From contig NW_024467121.1 of NCBI RefSeq assembly GCF_017591425.1, forward strand, positions 20,162,707 through 20,226,706: 64,000 nt of DNA, in the 5' to 3' direction. Within the stretch, counting starts at the first letter, position 1. Every line of letters begins with the position of its first letter. The notes under the pieces are model-generated. The model was not told where the DNA came from, did not search any database, and was given only the letters and a program-made list of their open reading frames with translations. The position numbers were made by a program, and so were the translations under genes. Source of the stretch: Ochotona curzoniae (taxonomy: Eukaryota > Chordata > Mammalia > Lagomorpha > Ochotonidae). Shown piece after piece: positions 1 to 10,950 of the stretch.

Positions 1-600
1 CCGAGTATGAAGTGAAAACTTGTGGAATGAATGAAAAGCCACAGGAATCAAAGCAGAACAACACTGAGACCAATCTTCAAGGAATTTACAATTTAGTTGG
101 GTAGAACAAAGACCAGAAAGTATTTGGGAACATGAAAACATGGCCTAGGAAAAGCTGCAAGAGGATGTAGCATGACTGGTAAGGCTGGAAGGATGCAGAT
201 AATGGGGACACAGCTACAATGGGAATCACCGGAGAAGACCTCAGCAAGTTCTGGACGTGGTGGTCTGGATTTCCCCTGGCAACCCCCTCCCCCGCAAAAA
301 AGCAGAATCTGGAGATTCTGGTGGCAGATACAGAAGAGTGAAAGAACAGATTATGTTTAAAGACAGGCAAGAGAAACAGTAGACGCAGTCACAACCACAA
401 TGGTCCACAGGCATCTCTGCACAGGAGTACTGCTTCTGCAGAACTGCCATTCAGATCTCTCCATGCTTCAATCTGCCTCCTCAACAAAAATTACAGGAAT
501 TTTTACAAACCTGAGCCTTCCTAAAGGAAAAGAATCAAAGGAAAAAGCTGTATCACAGAACAAACCATATAGATGGTCAGTTATGTTAAACGTAGGCACA
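1..600. other. Unique sequence, nothing recognised
   Basis: I see no gene, RNA or repeat family here. Short open frames exist on both strands, but none has a recognisable domain, a splice-bounded exon look or a plausible length. A short CA run lies at about 616-629, just past the end. Confidence 0.4.
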
Positions 601-763
601 TTAGTAATAAACTAAACACACACACACACGAGAACACTTTGAAAGTTCTTTTAAAAATCAAATTGAAAGAAACTTATTTGGTTGCAGGTTTTGAAATCCA
701 TGTGCAGTTTTATTTGTCACAATAAAAATTTTCTGTGAAAATTTTAAACTCCTCTTGTACATG

Positions 764-765
<2 letters not shown>

Positions 766-798
<33 letters not shown>
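766..798. repeat. (TG)n microsatellite
   Basis: About 16 uninterrupted TG units follow 'acatgca'. It is a perfect dinucleotide run and is probably length-polymorphic. The flanks from 600 to 1180 show no recognisable repeat family. Confidence 0.97.
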
Positions 799-801
<3 letters not shown>

Positions 802-1179
802 ATCGGTCACAGATGGCTAGTCTATATCTTCAGAACAGATATATGCTTAGAAATACAGCTGTGAAATTCTAACACCAATTTCAGATGCCTCTTTCTAAGA
901 CAATGGTAGACCTCTCAGGTGGATGAGGCTGCAGGACATGTCATTCCTTTTCAAGACTTCTTGGCTCCCCTCCGTTTTTTAAGTGGTTCTATGATTAATA
1001 TTGATCTCTTACTATTCCTGTGCTTCCATAAAATTGTTCCTGCATCAAGGTTAATGCAAACTAGAAATATTCCCATTCTTTCTGTAATTCCTTGAAGATT
1101 ATGTCTAATAGAAAGAGAGAAAGAACACTTGCTACCATCCGTCTACTAATTCATTGCTGCAAATGCCTGTGACAGTTGG

Positions 1180-1374
1180 ATCAAAACCAGGATGCTGGAA
1201 TCATATCAGGTTTCCTATACAGGTATCAGTGACTTAACTGTTTAAGCCACAACCTGTTCACTCCTAGTATGCACACTGTCAGGGAACAGGAACAGGGAGT
1301 AGAGCTGCTGTACGTGATATGTGGGCATCCCAGGCGGCATCTTGTCAGCTATGCCAAATGTCTGACCCAGGAAA
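1180..1374 (-). mobile_element. Old CSINE fragment
   Basis: Read on the minus strand this is the 5' half of an old C-repeat subfamily. The plus strand shows its landmarks in order: a degraded 'cacaacctgttcactcct', then 'gggagtagagctgctg', then 'gcggcatcttgtcagctatgccaaatg'-like text. The same landmarks recur at 6600-6812 and 49440-49655. The copy is heavily diverged and lacks the A-rich tail half. Confidence 0.6.
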
Positions 1375-1829
1375 TCAAATTTTATGAGTCACAGTATATA
1401 ATTAGCTGTATATATTGATGAGAGCATAGACCTGTAAATGAAGACCCAAGGGAACTTCCTGTCATGCCCTTGTACCCCATAACAAATCATCTGCTGCCAG
1501 GGCTGCCAGCTGATACCTGGGCTGGCGGCTGCCCTCTCTTGTTTGCATAGAGTGTGTGTTTGGAGGTGAGGGGAGCACTCACTGAAGATCCGTTCCATAC
1601 TTTCATGGAGAGAAACCTAATCCAGGATGCAGACCTTCAAAAAAAGCCCTTCACTATTTGCAGAGGAACTGTTCGCATTCATCTGCTCTGTTCTTTACCC
1701 CTGCACATCACCTTCACCCCTCCCAGCTGTGTCTCTCACTTCTCTGTTGTGTTGACTGTGCTAAGTTACGTATGTGTCACATGCTGTACCTTGGGTCTTT
1801 ATTGAAAAGATTGTTAACTTTTACTTCTT
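1375..1829. other. Unique sequence, nothing recognised
   Basis: No repeat family, RNA or coding exon is recognisable. It holds pyrimidine-rich patches around 1680-1740 only. Confidence 0.35.
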
Positions 1830-2155
1830 TGAAAAGGAGAGCAAGAATGTGGGAGTAAGACTGACAGACCGAAAGAGAATCTTCATCTGCTGGCTCACTC
1901 TCCAAGTTCCTGCAATACCCAGGACCTGTCCAGAATGAAACTAGGAGCCTAGAACGCCATCTCAGTCTCTCTTGTGAATACAGAGGCCCAAACATGCGTG
2001 CCATTTGCTGTTGTTTTCCCTATCCACCCATCCCCTTCCAGGCACATTAGCACGGAGCTAAATCTGAAGTGGAGAAGCTGGGACTTGAACTGGTGCTCAT
2101 GGAATGCTAACATCCAAGGTAGCAGCTTAACCTGACGCACCACAACACCAGCCCC
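1830..2155 (-). mobile_element. Old CSINE, full length
   Basis: This is an old C-repeat in reverse orientation. The plus strand reads purine-rich tail, 'tcttcatctgctggctcact', a body with 'ccaggcacattagcacggagct', 'gaagtggagaagctgggactt', and ends with the complement of the tRNA-like head, 'agcagcttaacctgacgcac' and 'caacaccagcccc'. It abuts another minus-strand copy at 2156. Confidence 0.8.
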
Positions 2156-2615
2156 TATTTATTTATTTGAAGCAGTGTTATTACAGAGTGGGTTAGATAA
2201 AGAGATACAAACTGAAACTGGGGAGAGAAGAAGAGAGGGGAGGGGACAGGAGAAGAGGGGAAAGGAGGGAAGGAGAGGGGAAGGGAGGAGAGGGGAAGGG
2301 AGGAGAGGGGAAGGGAGGGGAGGGGAAGGGAGGGAAAGAGAGGGAAGAAGACTGAAATTGATTTTCAATCTGCTGGTTCACTCCTCAAACAGCTACAACA
2401 GTTCCAAATCTAGACTAGTTTAAAGCTAGAAACCAGGAACTCCATCCTAGTTTCAGACATGGGAGGCAGGAACTCAAATCCACAGTCCATCACATTCTGC
2501 TTCCCAGGCATATTAGCAGGATGCTGAAACGGGAGTGGAGCAGCTAAGACCAGAGCCCAGGCACTCCAATATGAAATGCAGACACCCCAAGGGTCAGCTG
2601 AACCTAACACACAAT
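2156..2615 (-). mobile_element. Old CSINE with expanded polypurine tail
   Basis: Second C-repeat in the same orientation, directly next to the first. The tail starts 'tatttatttatttgaagca'. It is followed by a 130-base AG-rich expansion and then by the usual body ('tctgctggttcactcctcaa', 'gcatattagcaggatgctg', 'gggagtggagcagctaagac'). The usual AG-rich tail segment of the family appears to have grown greatly here. Confidence 0.75.
2219..2350 (+). repeat. Polypurine (GGGGAAGGGAGGA)n tract
   Basis: The strand holds almost only G and A, with recurring 'aggggaaggg' and 'agggaggag' blocks. It lies inside the tail region of the CSINE at 2156-2615. Runs of four G are frequent, so triplex (H-DNA) or G-quadruplex structure is possible by composition. 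Confidence 0.9.
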
Positions 2616-2689
2616 ACCTATCACATCATAACTCTCTTTTTAGTGAATGTCAATTTCACATATTCTGGATTTGCCTTTTTCCCTTTTAA

Positions 2690-3265
2690 AAATTTTCTGA
2701 ATTTATGTAATACAAAATTAACCATTTAAAGTGAACAGTTCAGTGATACTTGGCCCACCCTAGATTCTGTGCAACTACCAACTCTAGTCTAATCTAACCT
2801 AACCTAACCTAGTGATTTTCATCATCCCAAAGGAAACCCCAAACCCAGCAAGCAGTGATGTCCTATTCCTTCCTCCTCCTAGTCTCTGACACCCACCATC
2901 TGCATCTTGTCTCAATGAAACCACCTGCTTTGGCATTTCCTATGGATGGAACCCAGTGGTATGTGACATTTTATTGTTTGTTTCTTTCACTCAGTGTGTT
3001 TTCAAGTGCTTTCACGCATCAGTACGTCATTACTTTTAATGTCTGAGTAATACCTGCTCTGTGTATACTCCATCATTATTTTACCGTTTATCTTCTAAGA
3101 GATATAAAAGTTGTATTCACCACTTGGCTGTTGGGAATACTGCTGCTGCGAACATGTGTTTGTGTATTTGAGTACCTGTTCTTAATTTTAAGCACAGAAC
3201 TGCTGGATCATATAGTAAACTATGTCGAATTTGTTGAAGGGTGATCAAACTGTAATACAAACATC
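2690..3265 (-). mobile_element. Old L1 (L1M type) 3' region
   Basis: The plus strand reads as the complement of an ancient mammalian L1 3' end. In order: 'aattaaccatttaaagtgaa' with 'cagttcagtg', 'tcatcatcccaaaggaaacc', 'tttctttcactcagtgtg', 'catcagtacgtcattac', 'tctgagtaatacct', 'ctgctgcgaacatgtgt' and 'actgctggatcatatagtaa'. These are familiar L1M landmarks. Divergence is high and no frame survives. Confidence 0.8.
2789..2812 (+). repeat. Short (CTAAC)n run
   Basis: Four or five imperfect pentamers (ctaat/ctaac) lie inside the L1M copy. The unit is five bases, so it is not a vertebrate telomeric TTAGGG array. Confidence 0.7.
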
Positions 3266-3755
3266 TGGATTTGAGCTGGAAAGCATTGAGAACCCAGCAA
3301 ATCTTTCATGGCTTTCTTCTAAAAGCTCAAAAGAGCTTAGAGAATAGCCTTCCCTCCTTTATTTGGTAAAATACTCCATGGAAATCACCTAGGACAGCCT
3401 GAAGCTTTACAGAGTTAGTATTCACAGGGAAAATTTAAATGTTCACAATTCTGGAAGGAAATCTAATTATATCTGGGTCAGTATAACAAAACGTTGATGA
3501 TATTTTACCTGAGAAAATAGTCACAGAAGAATATTAGAAAAAAACCACAACTATTTGTCGAGCTATAAAAATGTGGCTATAACATTACATACAAATACTT
3601 ATATGTGCTTCAGCATGCATTTCTGTGACTTCAATTTTAATTTTCAACTTATCTTCCTCTTACACACTTTCTACAAATAATTTCTGTAAGCAACAAGTTA
3701 AAAAAAAAACAGGCAACAAACCAATCAGGTGATGTCCAAAATCACTTTTTTTCTC
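3266..3755. other. AT-rich unique sequence
   Basis: Nothing recognisable as gene, RNA or repeat family. Short A runs occur near 3700. Confidence 0.35.
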
Positions 3756-4012
3756 TTCTATTTTTAATTTTATGGTATAATTCCATAGGGTCTGTTCCCC
3801 TGCCCCTTTCCAGTATTCCCTCTTCCAAACTTATTTCCCCCATATTATTACAACAGTATTGTACTTCATAAGCAGTCATTAAGTCTTTCATTCTGTTTAA
3901 GTGTGTCCTGACATTGCTGGTACAGACAATGGCAGACAGTCTAGCATCTTATTGTCAAGATATATCTAACAGTTTCAGTGGGAGTCCATCTTTCTCAAAA
4001 TCACTTACTGAG
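3756..4012 (-). mobile_element. Lagomorph L1 3' UTR, 5'-truncated
   Basis: The reverse complement carries the same 3' UTR seen at about 57815-58062. It has 'gatggactcc', 'gaaactgtta', 'gacaataagatgc', 'cattgtctgtacc', 'cacacttaaa', 'gactgcttatgaag', 'tgtaataatatggggg', a G-rich run, then 'ccctatggaattataccataaaat'-like 3' end. Only the 3' UTR is present, the usual outcome of truncated L1 insertion. Confidence 0.75.
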
Positions 4013-4569
4013 TGACTGATTCAAGCACCTCTAAATTCCTCCACTCATTCATCAACCTTGTGGGGCCTTATTCTTTTCGTGGTACTCTATAAGGCACTGT
4101 GAGGAGGAAACGGGAAAATGGAGAGGGGTCCCATCTATGGAAACTTTTACTCTGAGGTATACAGAGGCTAAAGACTCTGAAATCCAACATTTCAAATTTT
4201 CTCTTTATCTCCTTAATTCCCTGCAATTTAAAAAAAATGTATTCTAGATATTTTAAATGTTCTTTGAGAAATATCTGATTTTTCAGATCCTGCCAACTGA
4301 AAACTATGAACCACATACAGGTTTTTAGAAGAAATGCCCCAAATTCACTTGGCTAGTCGAAGTATAAATAATCCCCTTTCCGCACAATTGCATTTTTCCT
4401 CTATTCCTTAAGCAGTTATTTTTAGGACAGGTTTAAAGAGAATAATGAGAATTAGTAGTAGTAGAATATGCTATTTCTTCCTTTCATAACATCAAAAATA
4501 GTCTATCATATTCCCTTGATGTTCGTTTTTAGGGCATCCTTTGGATGTCCTAATTCTTATTTTTGTTTG

Positions 4570-4665
4570 AATAGAAGTCAGTCCAGAGAGGTTAAGAATA
4601 TTATCCATTCTAATCCAGTATTAGAAATGGAGCAAGAATAAGACAAAAAATATCCAGAATCTGGC
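4570..4665 (-). mobile_element. Possible MIR fragment
   Basis: 'cagagaggttaagaat' followed by 'attagaaatggagcaagaa' resembles the complement of the MIR core. It is short and diverged. The surrounding 4013-5248 otherwise shows nothing I recognise. Confidence 0.35.
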
Positions 4666-5248
4666 TCAAGATTTCAGTTGATTTTTTTTTTAAAAAAAGT
4701 CAGCCTTGTAAGAGAATACACAAATTGGTGAATCTTACTAACAAAAGTAAAAGGTCTCCCTTGTGTTTCCTTGCATAAAAATCAGTAGCATTCAGGAACC
4801 AGAAGAGCACTTGGGTGGCAATTAAAGATTGAAAACTACCTGTCAACAGGTTCCCCACACTTGATGTCTTTACTCTACTTTCTCCTTGGATAACTAACAA
4901 ATCTGCTCCGTTTTGAACACTGAGACAGACTCTTCCTGCAGTGAGACTCCAGATGTTCCATGTTGCAGAAGTCAAGCTGGGGCCAATCAATCCCCTACAT
5001 GAGTGTTAGCACCAAAGTGATAATATTCATGATGGAAAAGACCAGAGTGGAAGCTGCTCCTGTTATGAGCATCCCTCCCATTATAAAACAGATAGTAGTA
5101 ACAATCCTTGGATTAGCCTCCTGCATGCAAAGGGTCAGGAAAGCCTACACAGAGCACTGCCCTGGGTTTCATTGAGCAAATTAAAAATACAAACCACAGT
5201 CTGCCACACTCTGAAATTTTCCATTGGGTATACCACATGGTCCCTGAT

Positions 5249-5554
5249 GTATAGTTGTTCCACTTGAGATATTTTTGTCTTTACAATATTGGTTTTGAGT
5301 ATGGTTCTGTTTTCTACTTCAGCACAGTATTCAATAGATTACATTAGCTATTCACTACTTTTTGATAACACAGGCTTTGTGTTGGGTGATCTTGCCCAGC
5401 TGTAGGCTGATGTAAGTGCTGTGAGAACATTTAACACAGGCTAGGTCAAACTACACTATTCAGTGGTAGAGGGGTCTACTTAATTTACATTCAACCTAAG
5501 ATATTTTCAATTCACAATGGGTTTATTGAGACCCAAGTTGAGGAGCATTTGTAT
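5249..5554 (+). mobile_element. Tigger-like DNA transposon remnant
   Basis: The ends are imperfect inverted repeats: 'gtatagttgttccacttg' at the left, and 'caagttgaggagcatttgta' at the right. Inside are 'ttcaatagattacattagct', 'gtgttgggtgatcttgccc', 'ctgtaggctgatgtaagtg' and 'caattcacaatgggtttatt'. These are landmarks of an ancient non-autonomous Tc1/mariner (Tigger-type) element in mammals. The exact subfamily is not certain. Confidence 0.6.
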
Positions 5555-5859
5555 CCACAGAGAACCATACCATCTTATTGTGAAAGATAAGTACAGGGAT
5601 ATTATTTCTATATAACCCTTAGATAGATATGGACAGCCATTAACCTGCATATGATTGTACAAAGAGTATCATGGTACCGTTTTTGAGCTATGATCAGAAA
5701 TACCTCTTTTAATGTGAATTGCTGGCCTATAGAAACCTCTCAGTCCATGTCAACTGTAATTGTGGTTACAGTAAACTGGCGGGTTACTGAATGCTAAGTT
5801 GAGTTCTGATGTAGAGCACCAGGAAATTCACAACCACTTGCATCTAGCCCTACTACATT

Positions 5860-6045
5860 TATTGGGCTGGGTTAAAATCTTATCTGACAGTCTGGTATAT
5901 GCTTGCGGTGAAGGGGTATCAACTGATTTTGAACTGAGGTCCCACAACAGGGTGGAGGAATCCACCATGGGGGGAGGGGTGGGAGGGAATCCCAGTACCT
6001 ATGGAACTGTACCCCATACGACAATGTAACTACCAAGTTAAAAAT
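5860..6045 (+). mobile_element. Lagomorph L1 3' end
   Basis: A G-rich tract ('ccatggggggaggggtggga', about 5966-5987) is followed by 'cctatggaactgtacccca'. This is the signature 3' end of the L1 copies in this window (compare 16380-16460 and 50207-50270). The G-rich polypurine tract is a general feature of mammalian L1 3' UTRs. The 5' limit is uncertain. Confidence 0.6.
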
Positions 6046-6500
6046 ATATCTTATCTGACTTAGGGTGGAGTGATTCAAAGGAAGACCAAAGCCAGGCAGG
6101 AGAATGCAGGACATCCCTGAGATCTCAGTGGCCTTCCAACTTGATTGTCACGGATTGGAAACCAAAGGACTGGGAGAATCCTAGAATTATCACTGTTGTC
6201 CTTAAAGTCCCTGCCAGTAAAACCCAGGACTGCCCCTATTAATACTGAAGCCTACCCAGAAATCTGCTGCCAGGTGGCAAAACAGCAAGCCTGGAATGAA
6301 AGCTCTCTGCATGGGGACACGAAGGAACTCCATTTTTTAAGACAACTGAAAATTGGAAACTCAGTGTATTACGTGGTGGTCACATGAGGACTCTTAAAGG
6401 TACAAGTAACGTTATGTTCTCACATAAAAACAAACCCAAATTATTCAGGGAAAACAGATAAACCATCATCCTAGTAATGACAAAGTTTATTGTACTGATA
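6046..6500. other. Unique sequence, nothing recognised
   Basis: No repeat family or coding exon is evident. A short open frame at about 6145-6387 has no recognisable similarity and no gene context. Confidence 0.35.
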
Positions 6501-6501
6501 T

Positions 6502-6812
6502 TTTTAAAAAGCTTTTTTGTTTATATTACATCCTTGAAAGGTTGAGAGAGAGAAGAGTGAGAAAATGAGCACTCCTTTCTGCTTATCCATCTCCTAGATG
6601 ACAACAGCCAGGGAGGGACCAAGTTGAACCCAGGAGAGAATAACTCATCCAGATCCCCCTGATGTGTGGAAGGAATCAAAGTTCTTAATCCTTCACCTGC
6701 TGCCTTCCAGGGTGCACATTAGCAGGTGACTAAAGCTGGGAGCAGAACTAGAACTCCAGGCCAGGTGCTTCAACATGGAATGCATCTGAATCAGGATAGC
6801 AAACACCCACCA
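6502..6812 (-). mobile_element. Old CSINE
   Basis: Reverse-orientation C-repeat of the older subfamily. It has a purine-rich tail ('gagagagagaagagtgag'), then 'ccttcacctgctgccttcca', 'gtgcacattagcaggtgact', 'gctgggagcagaactagaac' and a degraded tRNA-like head. It is well diverged, with no clear target duplications. Confidence 0.75.
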
Positions 6813-7053
6813 GTGTATTGTTATTGCTTTATACCATTTTATGGACTAAAGGTTGTCTCATATGCACAAATCCATGCAAACTTTGGTGCTCAAAATGGCA
6901 ACTTCCTGTGAATGCCCGAGAATCTATGTACAGTTTATTTAACCCTAGAAAATGAGTGCATCAACTACACTACCTTTGAGCAGCAAACATCTCCAAACCA
7001 TTCCAAAAGGTCAGAAAAGTCTTCTTTGTCCATACCAACTCCCTGTGCCCCAA

Positions 7054-7062
7054 CTCACTCAC

Positions 7063-7116
<54 letters not shown>

Positions 7117-7130
7117 GCACACATGCACAC
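7054..7130. repeat. Compound (CTCA)(TC)n(AC)n microsatellite
   Basis: A short CTCA run passes into about 15 TC units and then about 11 AC units, with a few interrupted AC-type units (gcacacatgcacac) after. The junction of TC and AC arrays is sharp. Confidence 0.95.
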
Positions 7131-7695
7131 CTCTCATAGTAGCTCAGCCTTGTTTCCTAATAGTTTTGATAGTTCTTTAAGTTTTTGGTGACTGGCAGCT
7201 GTTCCAATCTGGCACTTTCCAATGCTCACCATCCTTCCAACAAAGCACACTTCTTGGGAATGTGCTTGCTGGATACCCAGATACCCACACCTCCCCAAAA
7301 GGCTAAGGGGTCAAGATGGTGGTGTAACTGAAAGCACTGGATATCAGGGGAGTAGATCCCATTGCTGCTTGGATACACATATGATGAGCTTGTTGGGTGT
7401 AATCAAGAAACGAATATCTACAAGGACTGAATATCCTGTGTGAGCACATGTTAAAGAGCCTTGCATGAAGAAGCTATGAAGGAAACCGCTGTGCAATTGC
7501 TATTATGCACTGGGTGTACCTCCTGGCCAGGTAAGGTAGAGAAGCAAGGTTTCATGAAGGGCCCTGGCCATTTCAGGCAGAGGAAATGGTCTAAGTGCTT
7601 CATGTCTAGCAGAGGCATGACAGGGGAAATGCAGACTCCAGCAAGGTAGTCTGTTTCATCAGAGACTTTATCAGTTGCCCCAGATCCTTGAGTTT
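7131..7695. other. Unique sequence, nothing firm
   Basis: 'ggggtcaagatggtggtgta' at about 7308 weakly resembles the start of an L1 5' UTR ('caagatggc' type), but nothing downstream confirms it. No gene is recognised. Confidence 0.3.
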
Positions 7696-7946
7696 TGTAG
7701 TTGTTACCTTCAATTTCTCCCCTGACCCCCTGTGTATTAATTTTTTAGTTTACACACTTGGAACATTTCTCTCGTCTTATCCTTGTGAATTTCCTCTTAT
7801 CTCATTATAATGTTTAATTTTAATCTTAACCTGTCATGTTTATTTTCACACCAGTGTGAAAAGAATTAGTTTTGCCATAAAAACACATTTTATAGTTTTC
7901 CTCTACCATTTAAAAAGACAACAATCATTTTTACTGACAGGGTGAA

Positions 7947-8090
7947 GGGAGCATGTAATAGGTTTTATTCTAAAAAGGTAAGGAAGTCACAGAAAGGGAC
8001 ATGTAATTTCTTTAGTTTTTAAAAGGGAAGCATGCTACAGAAAGGGAGATGCAATTGGTTTCATTTTTTAAAGGGAAGGAAGCTACAGGC
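7947..8090 (+). repeat. Three tandem 48-49 bp repeats
   Basis: Units begin 'gggagcatg' (7947), 'gggacatg' (7996) and 'gggagatg' (8044). Each runs through a T-rich centre to 'aaggaagtcacagaaa' or a variant such as 'gcatgctacagaaa'. Spacing is 49 and 48 bases. Such repeats are common in retroviral U3 enhancer regions. Confidence 0.85.
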
Positions 8091-8783
8091 TGAAGAACAA
8101 AAACACTAAGGATGACCGACTTAACAGAGGGACTTTCGGGGGAGGGTTGCCATAAGATGCCAAGCTTTCTGGAAGATAAACAGTCTCCTCTACAGAGCCA
8201 CCACCAAAGCCTTTATGAGTCACCATAAGCAAGCTTCTGTTTCCCAGTTTTAAATTTGCCCTCATAAACTCCTATTTCCATTAAGCCTTGACCCCACAGT
8301 CTTTTAGACTCAACCAATAGGGGGCGATAGAGGCACTGCAAGGCTGCAGGGCTGACTCCTTATCTAGCCCCTGTCTCCTTGACTCAGCCCTGCTCCTCCA
8401 CCTGCCAGGGGCATTCAGTTCTGTGGGCAAGCGAGTGCCAGGATGGATCTCAGCTTACTTAGCCTATGTGAGGAGCAGTGGGAACATGATTTTGATGCGT
8501 GTCTATAGACTTGAGATCCCCTCCCCCCCAAATTTTGGCGTATTCTTTAAGACCATTTTCCTGTCTCAAAGATGGCTTGGGACCTCTGTGGACACATGCA
8601 ATTGGCAAGAAGCCCAAGCTCCTCTGGGTATTTCACTCCTCCTCAGCTTGTCCTGGCAATGTGAGTACTTTCCAGTAACTTGGTCGCCTCCTCCCCCTGC
8701 CTACCCCTGCCCATAGGCATCTTGTGGTGATCTTGTAATGAACAACTCCAGGATGTAGGTGAGTAACCTAAGTTGTGGTGAGC

Positions 8784-8789
8784 TATAAA
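8784..8789 (+). promoter_or_regulatory. TATA-box-like motif in LTR candidate
   Basis: TATAAA in 'gagctataaagtgcc', about 150 bases upstream of the AATAAA. An inverted CCAAT motif (attgg) lies just after at 8824-8828. It is a promoter element only if the region really is an LTR. Confidence 0.35.
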
Positions 8790-8932
8790 GTGCCATCTGG
8801 TAAAGTATGTGACAGTTATATTGATTGGCTGGACTTATAATATGAAATAGATACTTATATCCAACAGAAATATTGTTACTACCCTGGAGCTTACCTTTGG
8901 CCCTACCTTGTATATGCTTGTGTTTGGTTGCT

Positions 8933-8938
8933 AATAAA
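8933..8938 (+). terminator. Polyadenylation signal in LTR candidate
   Basis: AATAAA followed by GT/CT-rich sequence, placed about 110 bases before the proposed 3' end, as expected for an R-U5 boundary. Confidence 0.45.
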
Positions 8939-9050
8939 TGGACAAGTTTATCATAACTGTCTCTGGCACTTCTCTATTGAGAATACCATCACTGCACCAT
9001 GTTACCTGGGTGGGTGGTCTGTGTCCGTGACCCGGCCCCCCGTACAGTTT

Positions 9051-10395
9051 TCCAAAGAAGTGGACAAAGTTGACCTCAGTTTGTAGTCAGTCCCCCACAG
9101 GCAGAATAGCTTCACTGCTAACTGTCAGACAGCAGCTCTAGCTGGCAGAATCACCTTCTCAGAGTTTAGGACAAACCCCTAACCCCCATATGTCTCAGCA
9201 TAAACACTGCATCAGACCTGCCGTCTGCAGAGACCTGAGCATCAGCTTCCCAGGGCTCTTCCTCCACGTATCTCAGTCTCATAACCCTTCATCTCTTCCC
9301 TTGGTCCTCCCAAGTCCTGGGAGTGGCAGCTACTTTCTGCAAGGTCAGCCTCCTAGAGTTCACCGTTTGAATCACAGCACCTTTTGAATCTTTGTTACCA
9401 AATGTTTCCTATTGGAACTCAGTTCCATCTCCTTCCAGGTATATATTCAGACCAATATACTTACAAATGCCTGGAGGGTGCATTTTCTTCTGGAGGAATG
9501 GAGGGAACTTCTGAATATAACTCTAGGGTTAACTTGGGGCGGGGAACGGGCCACTTGTAGGATAACAGGCCTTCTTCCTTCCTTCCCTTTACTTCCTACT
9601 TAAAATTTATTTCATAATGTTCAGCAAAAGATGTAGCTTGATGGAACAAAAACCCTTCACGAAACTGAAGAAGCTTCTGCTCCCTGCTTCTGCAGCTACT
9701 GAACCCCTTTTTAATACTCTGCTCTGGGAAGCCGGGGAGACTGACGGGTTACTGTTACCCAGAGCCATAGATCTCTGAGACAGGTGGCACTCCAGTTGAT
9801 GACAACAGTCAGGATTAACTCCTTTTGTCACAGGTAAAGCAAGTGGACAAGCACCCACATCACCGTGGAGTAAGAAAGACAAACAGCACTTGGGGACTTT
9901 GGTGGGTCTCTTTTTTTCCCTCATAAAGTTACAATGTGCTTATTTTCCTATGTGGGCACATGATAGGAACTGTCACACTTGACCAGCACTTGGAGAGATA
10001 TGATGGTGTCACACTCACATTGGTGCAGCTGCATGGAGCAGAGAGAAATTGAGAAGATGAAGGGGAGCATTTTCATACCCAAGCTACCCCAGCTGTATGA
10101 GAAATCAAGCCTATTGAACATGGAGGCATTGAGCCACCAAAAATAGCCGTGCTAACCAGGCGAGAGTGGAATCAGCACCCCATGGAGCACAGAGAACAGC
10201 ACATACCCGGGCCGCATTTCAAACACACACTTTGCTGTCACTCCCATTCTGAGTTATGTGTTTGCCTCAGCTGCTCCTTTCCCAAAATTCTGCTTGCTCA
10301 TGCTTCCTCTCTGAATAAGCAGAGATGCCATACTGCAAAAGTTTACATTTGTGCAAACTGTAATGTTAGTTTCTTCAGCTACCTCATTGTGGTAC
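9051..10395. other. Unique sequence, nothing recognised
   Basis: No repeat family or gene is recognised. The longest open frame (about 9607-9924, minus strand, 105 codons) shows no domain or conserved motif that I know. Confidence 0.35.
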
Positions 10396-10399
10396 CCAT

Positions 10400-10558
10400 C
10401 AGCTACAAGTGACTGATTAAATAATTAACCTGAATAAAGAAAAACTAAAAATTACATTGCTCAGTTGCACTAGCCACATTTCAATCAGTATGTGGGGCCA
10501 ATGGCTAAGGAACTGGCCAGTACCGATGTGGAATGCTTCTCATCGTCACAGAAAGCTC
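10400..10558 (+). mobile_element. hAT-type DNA transposon fragment
   Basis: 'attgctcagttgcactagcc' with 'acatttcaa', then 'ccaatggctaagg', then 'gtggaatgcttctcatcgtc' and 'acagaaagctctg' parallel a common ancient mammalian non-autonomous DNA element. Its consensus I remember as 'cagttgcactagccacattt' followed by 'catcgcagaaagttctattg'. The family name is uncertain (MER/Charlie group). Confidence 0.55.
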
Positions 10559-10631
10559 TGGAGGCCATGAGAGGATTACTCAGCTTCTGTTGTGTCAATC
10601 TATCAATGTAAGCCGACTTTAAGAAGTTTAC

Positions 10632-10950
10632 AGAGTGGCTGGCATTGTGGTACAGTGTATTAAGCCAGTACTTGTGAAACAACATCCTTTATGAGACAGT
10701 GTTCCATCTGTTCCACCTCTATTCCAGTTCCCCACTAAGAGCCTGAGAAGGGCACTGAAAGATGGCCCAAGTGCTTAGGGTCCTGCCACCCCCCGGGGGA
10801 GACCAGGTGGAGCTCCTGGCTCCTGGCTTTGGCCTGGATCACCCCTGGCCCTTGCAGCCATTTGGGGAATGAATCAATGGAAGCTTGTGTATGGGCTCTC
10901 TCACTCACTCTATGTTTTTAAATAAGTCAATAAATAAATCTTTCTTGAAA
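10632..10950 (+). mobile_element. Old CSINE, full length
   Basis: Forward C-repeat. The head reads 'gtggctggcattgtggtaca', and the body 'gatggcccaagtgcttaggg', 'gagctcctggctcctggctt' and 'catttggggaatgaatcaat'. The tail has 'aataaataaatctttcttg'. 'aagttta' at 10624-10630 and 10952-10958 may be the target duplication. Confidence 0.85.

Larger units (their letters stand above)
7696..9046 (+). mobile_element. Candidate solo retroviral LTR
   Basis: Several LTR hallmarks occur in the right order. A TGTA start (7696) and a TACA end (9046) are flanked by the same 4 bases, GTTT, at 7692-7695 and 9047-9050. Three 48-49 bp tandem repeats lie in the upstream (U3-like) part. A TATAAA lies at 8784-8789 and an AATAAA at 8933-8938. 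No internal retroviral genes flank it, so it would be a solo LTR. A 4 bp duplication is typical of gammaretrovirus-like elements. The boundaries were picked by fitting ends and could be wrong, since a 4 bp match is weak. I do not recognise the family. Confidence 0.5.

Noticed and set aside
2789..2812. Possible interstitial telomere-like repeat (ctaacctaacc)
   Set aside because: The unit is five bases (CTAAC), too short and too few copies. It sits inside an L1M 3' region and is not TTAGGG.
7296..7450. Possible L1 5' UTR start ('gtcaagatggtgg')
   Set aside because: The similarity is limited to about a dozen bases and is not continued downstream.
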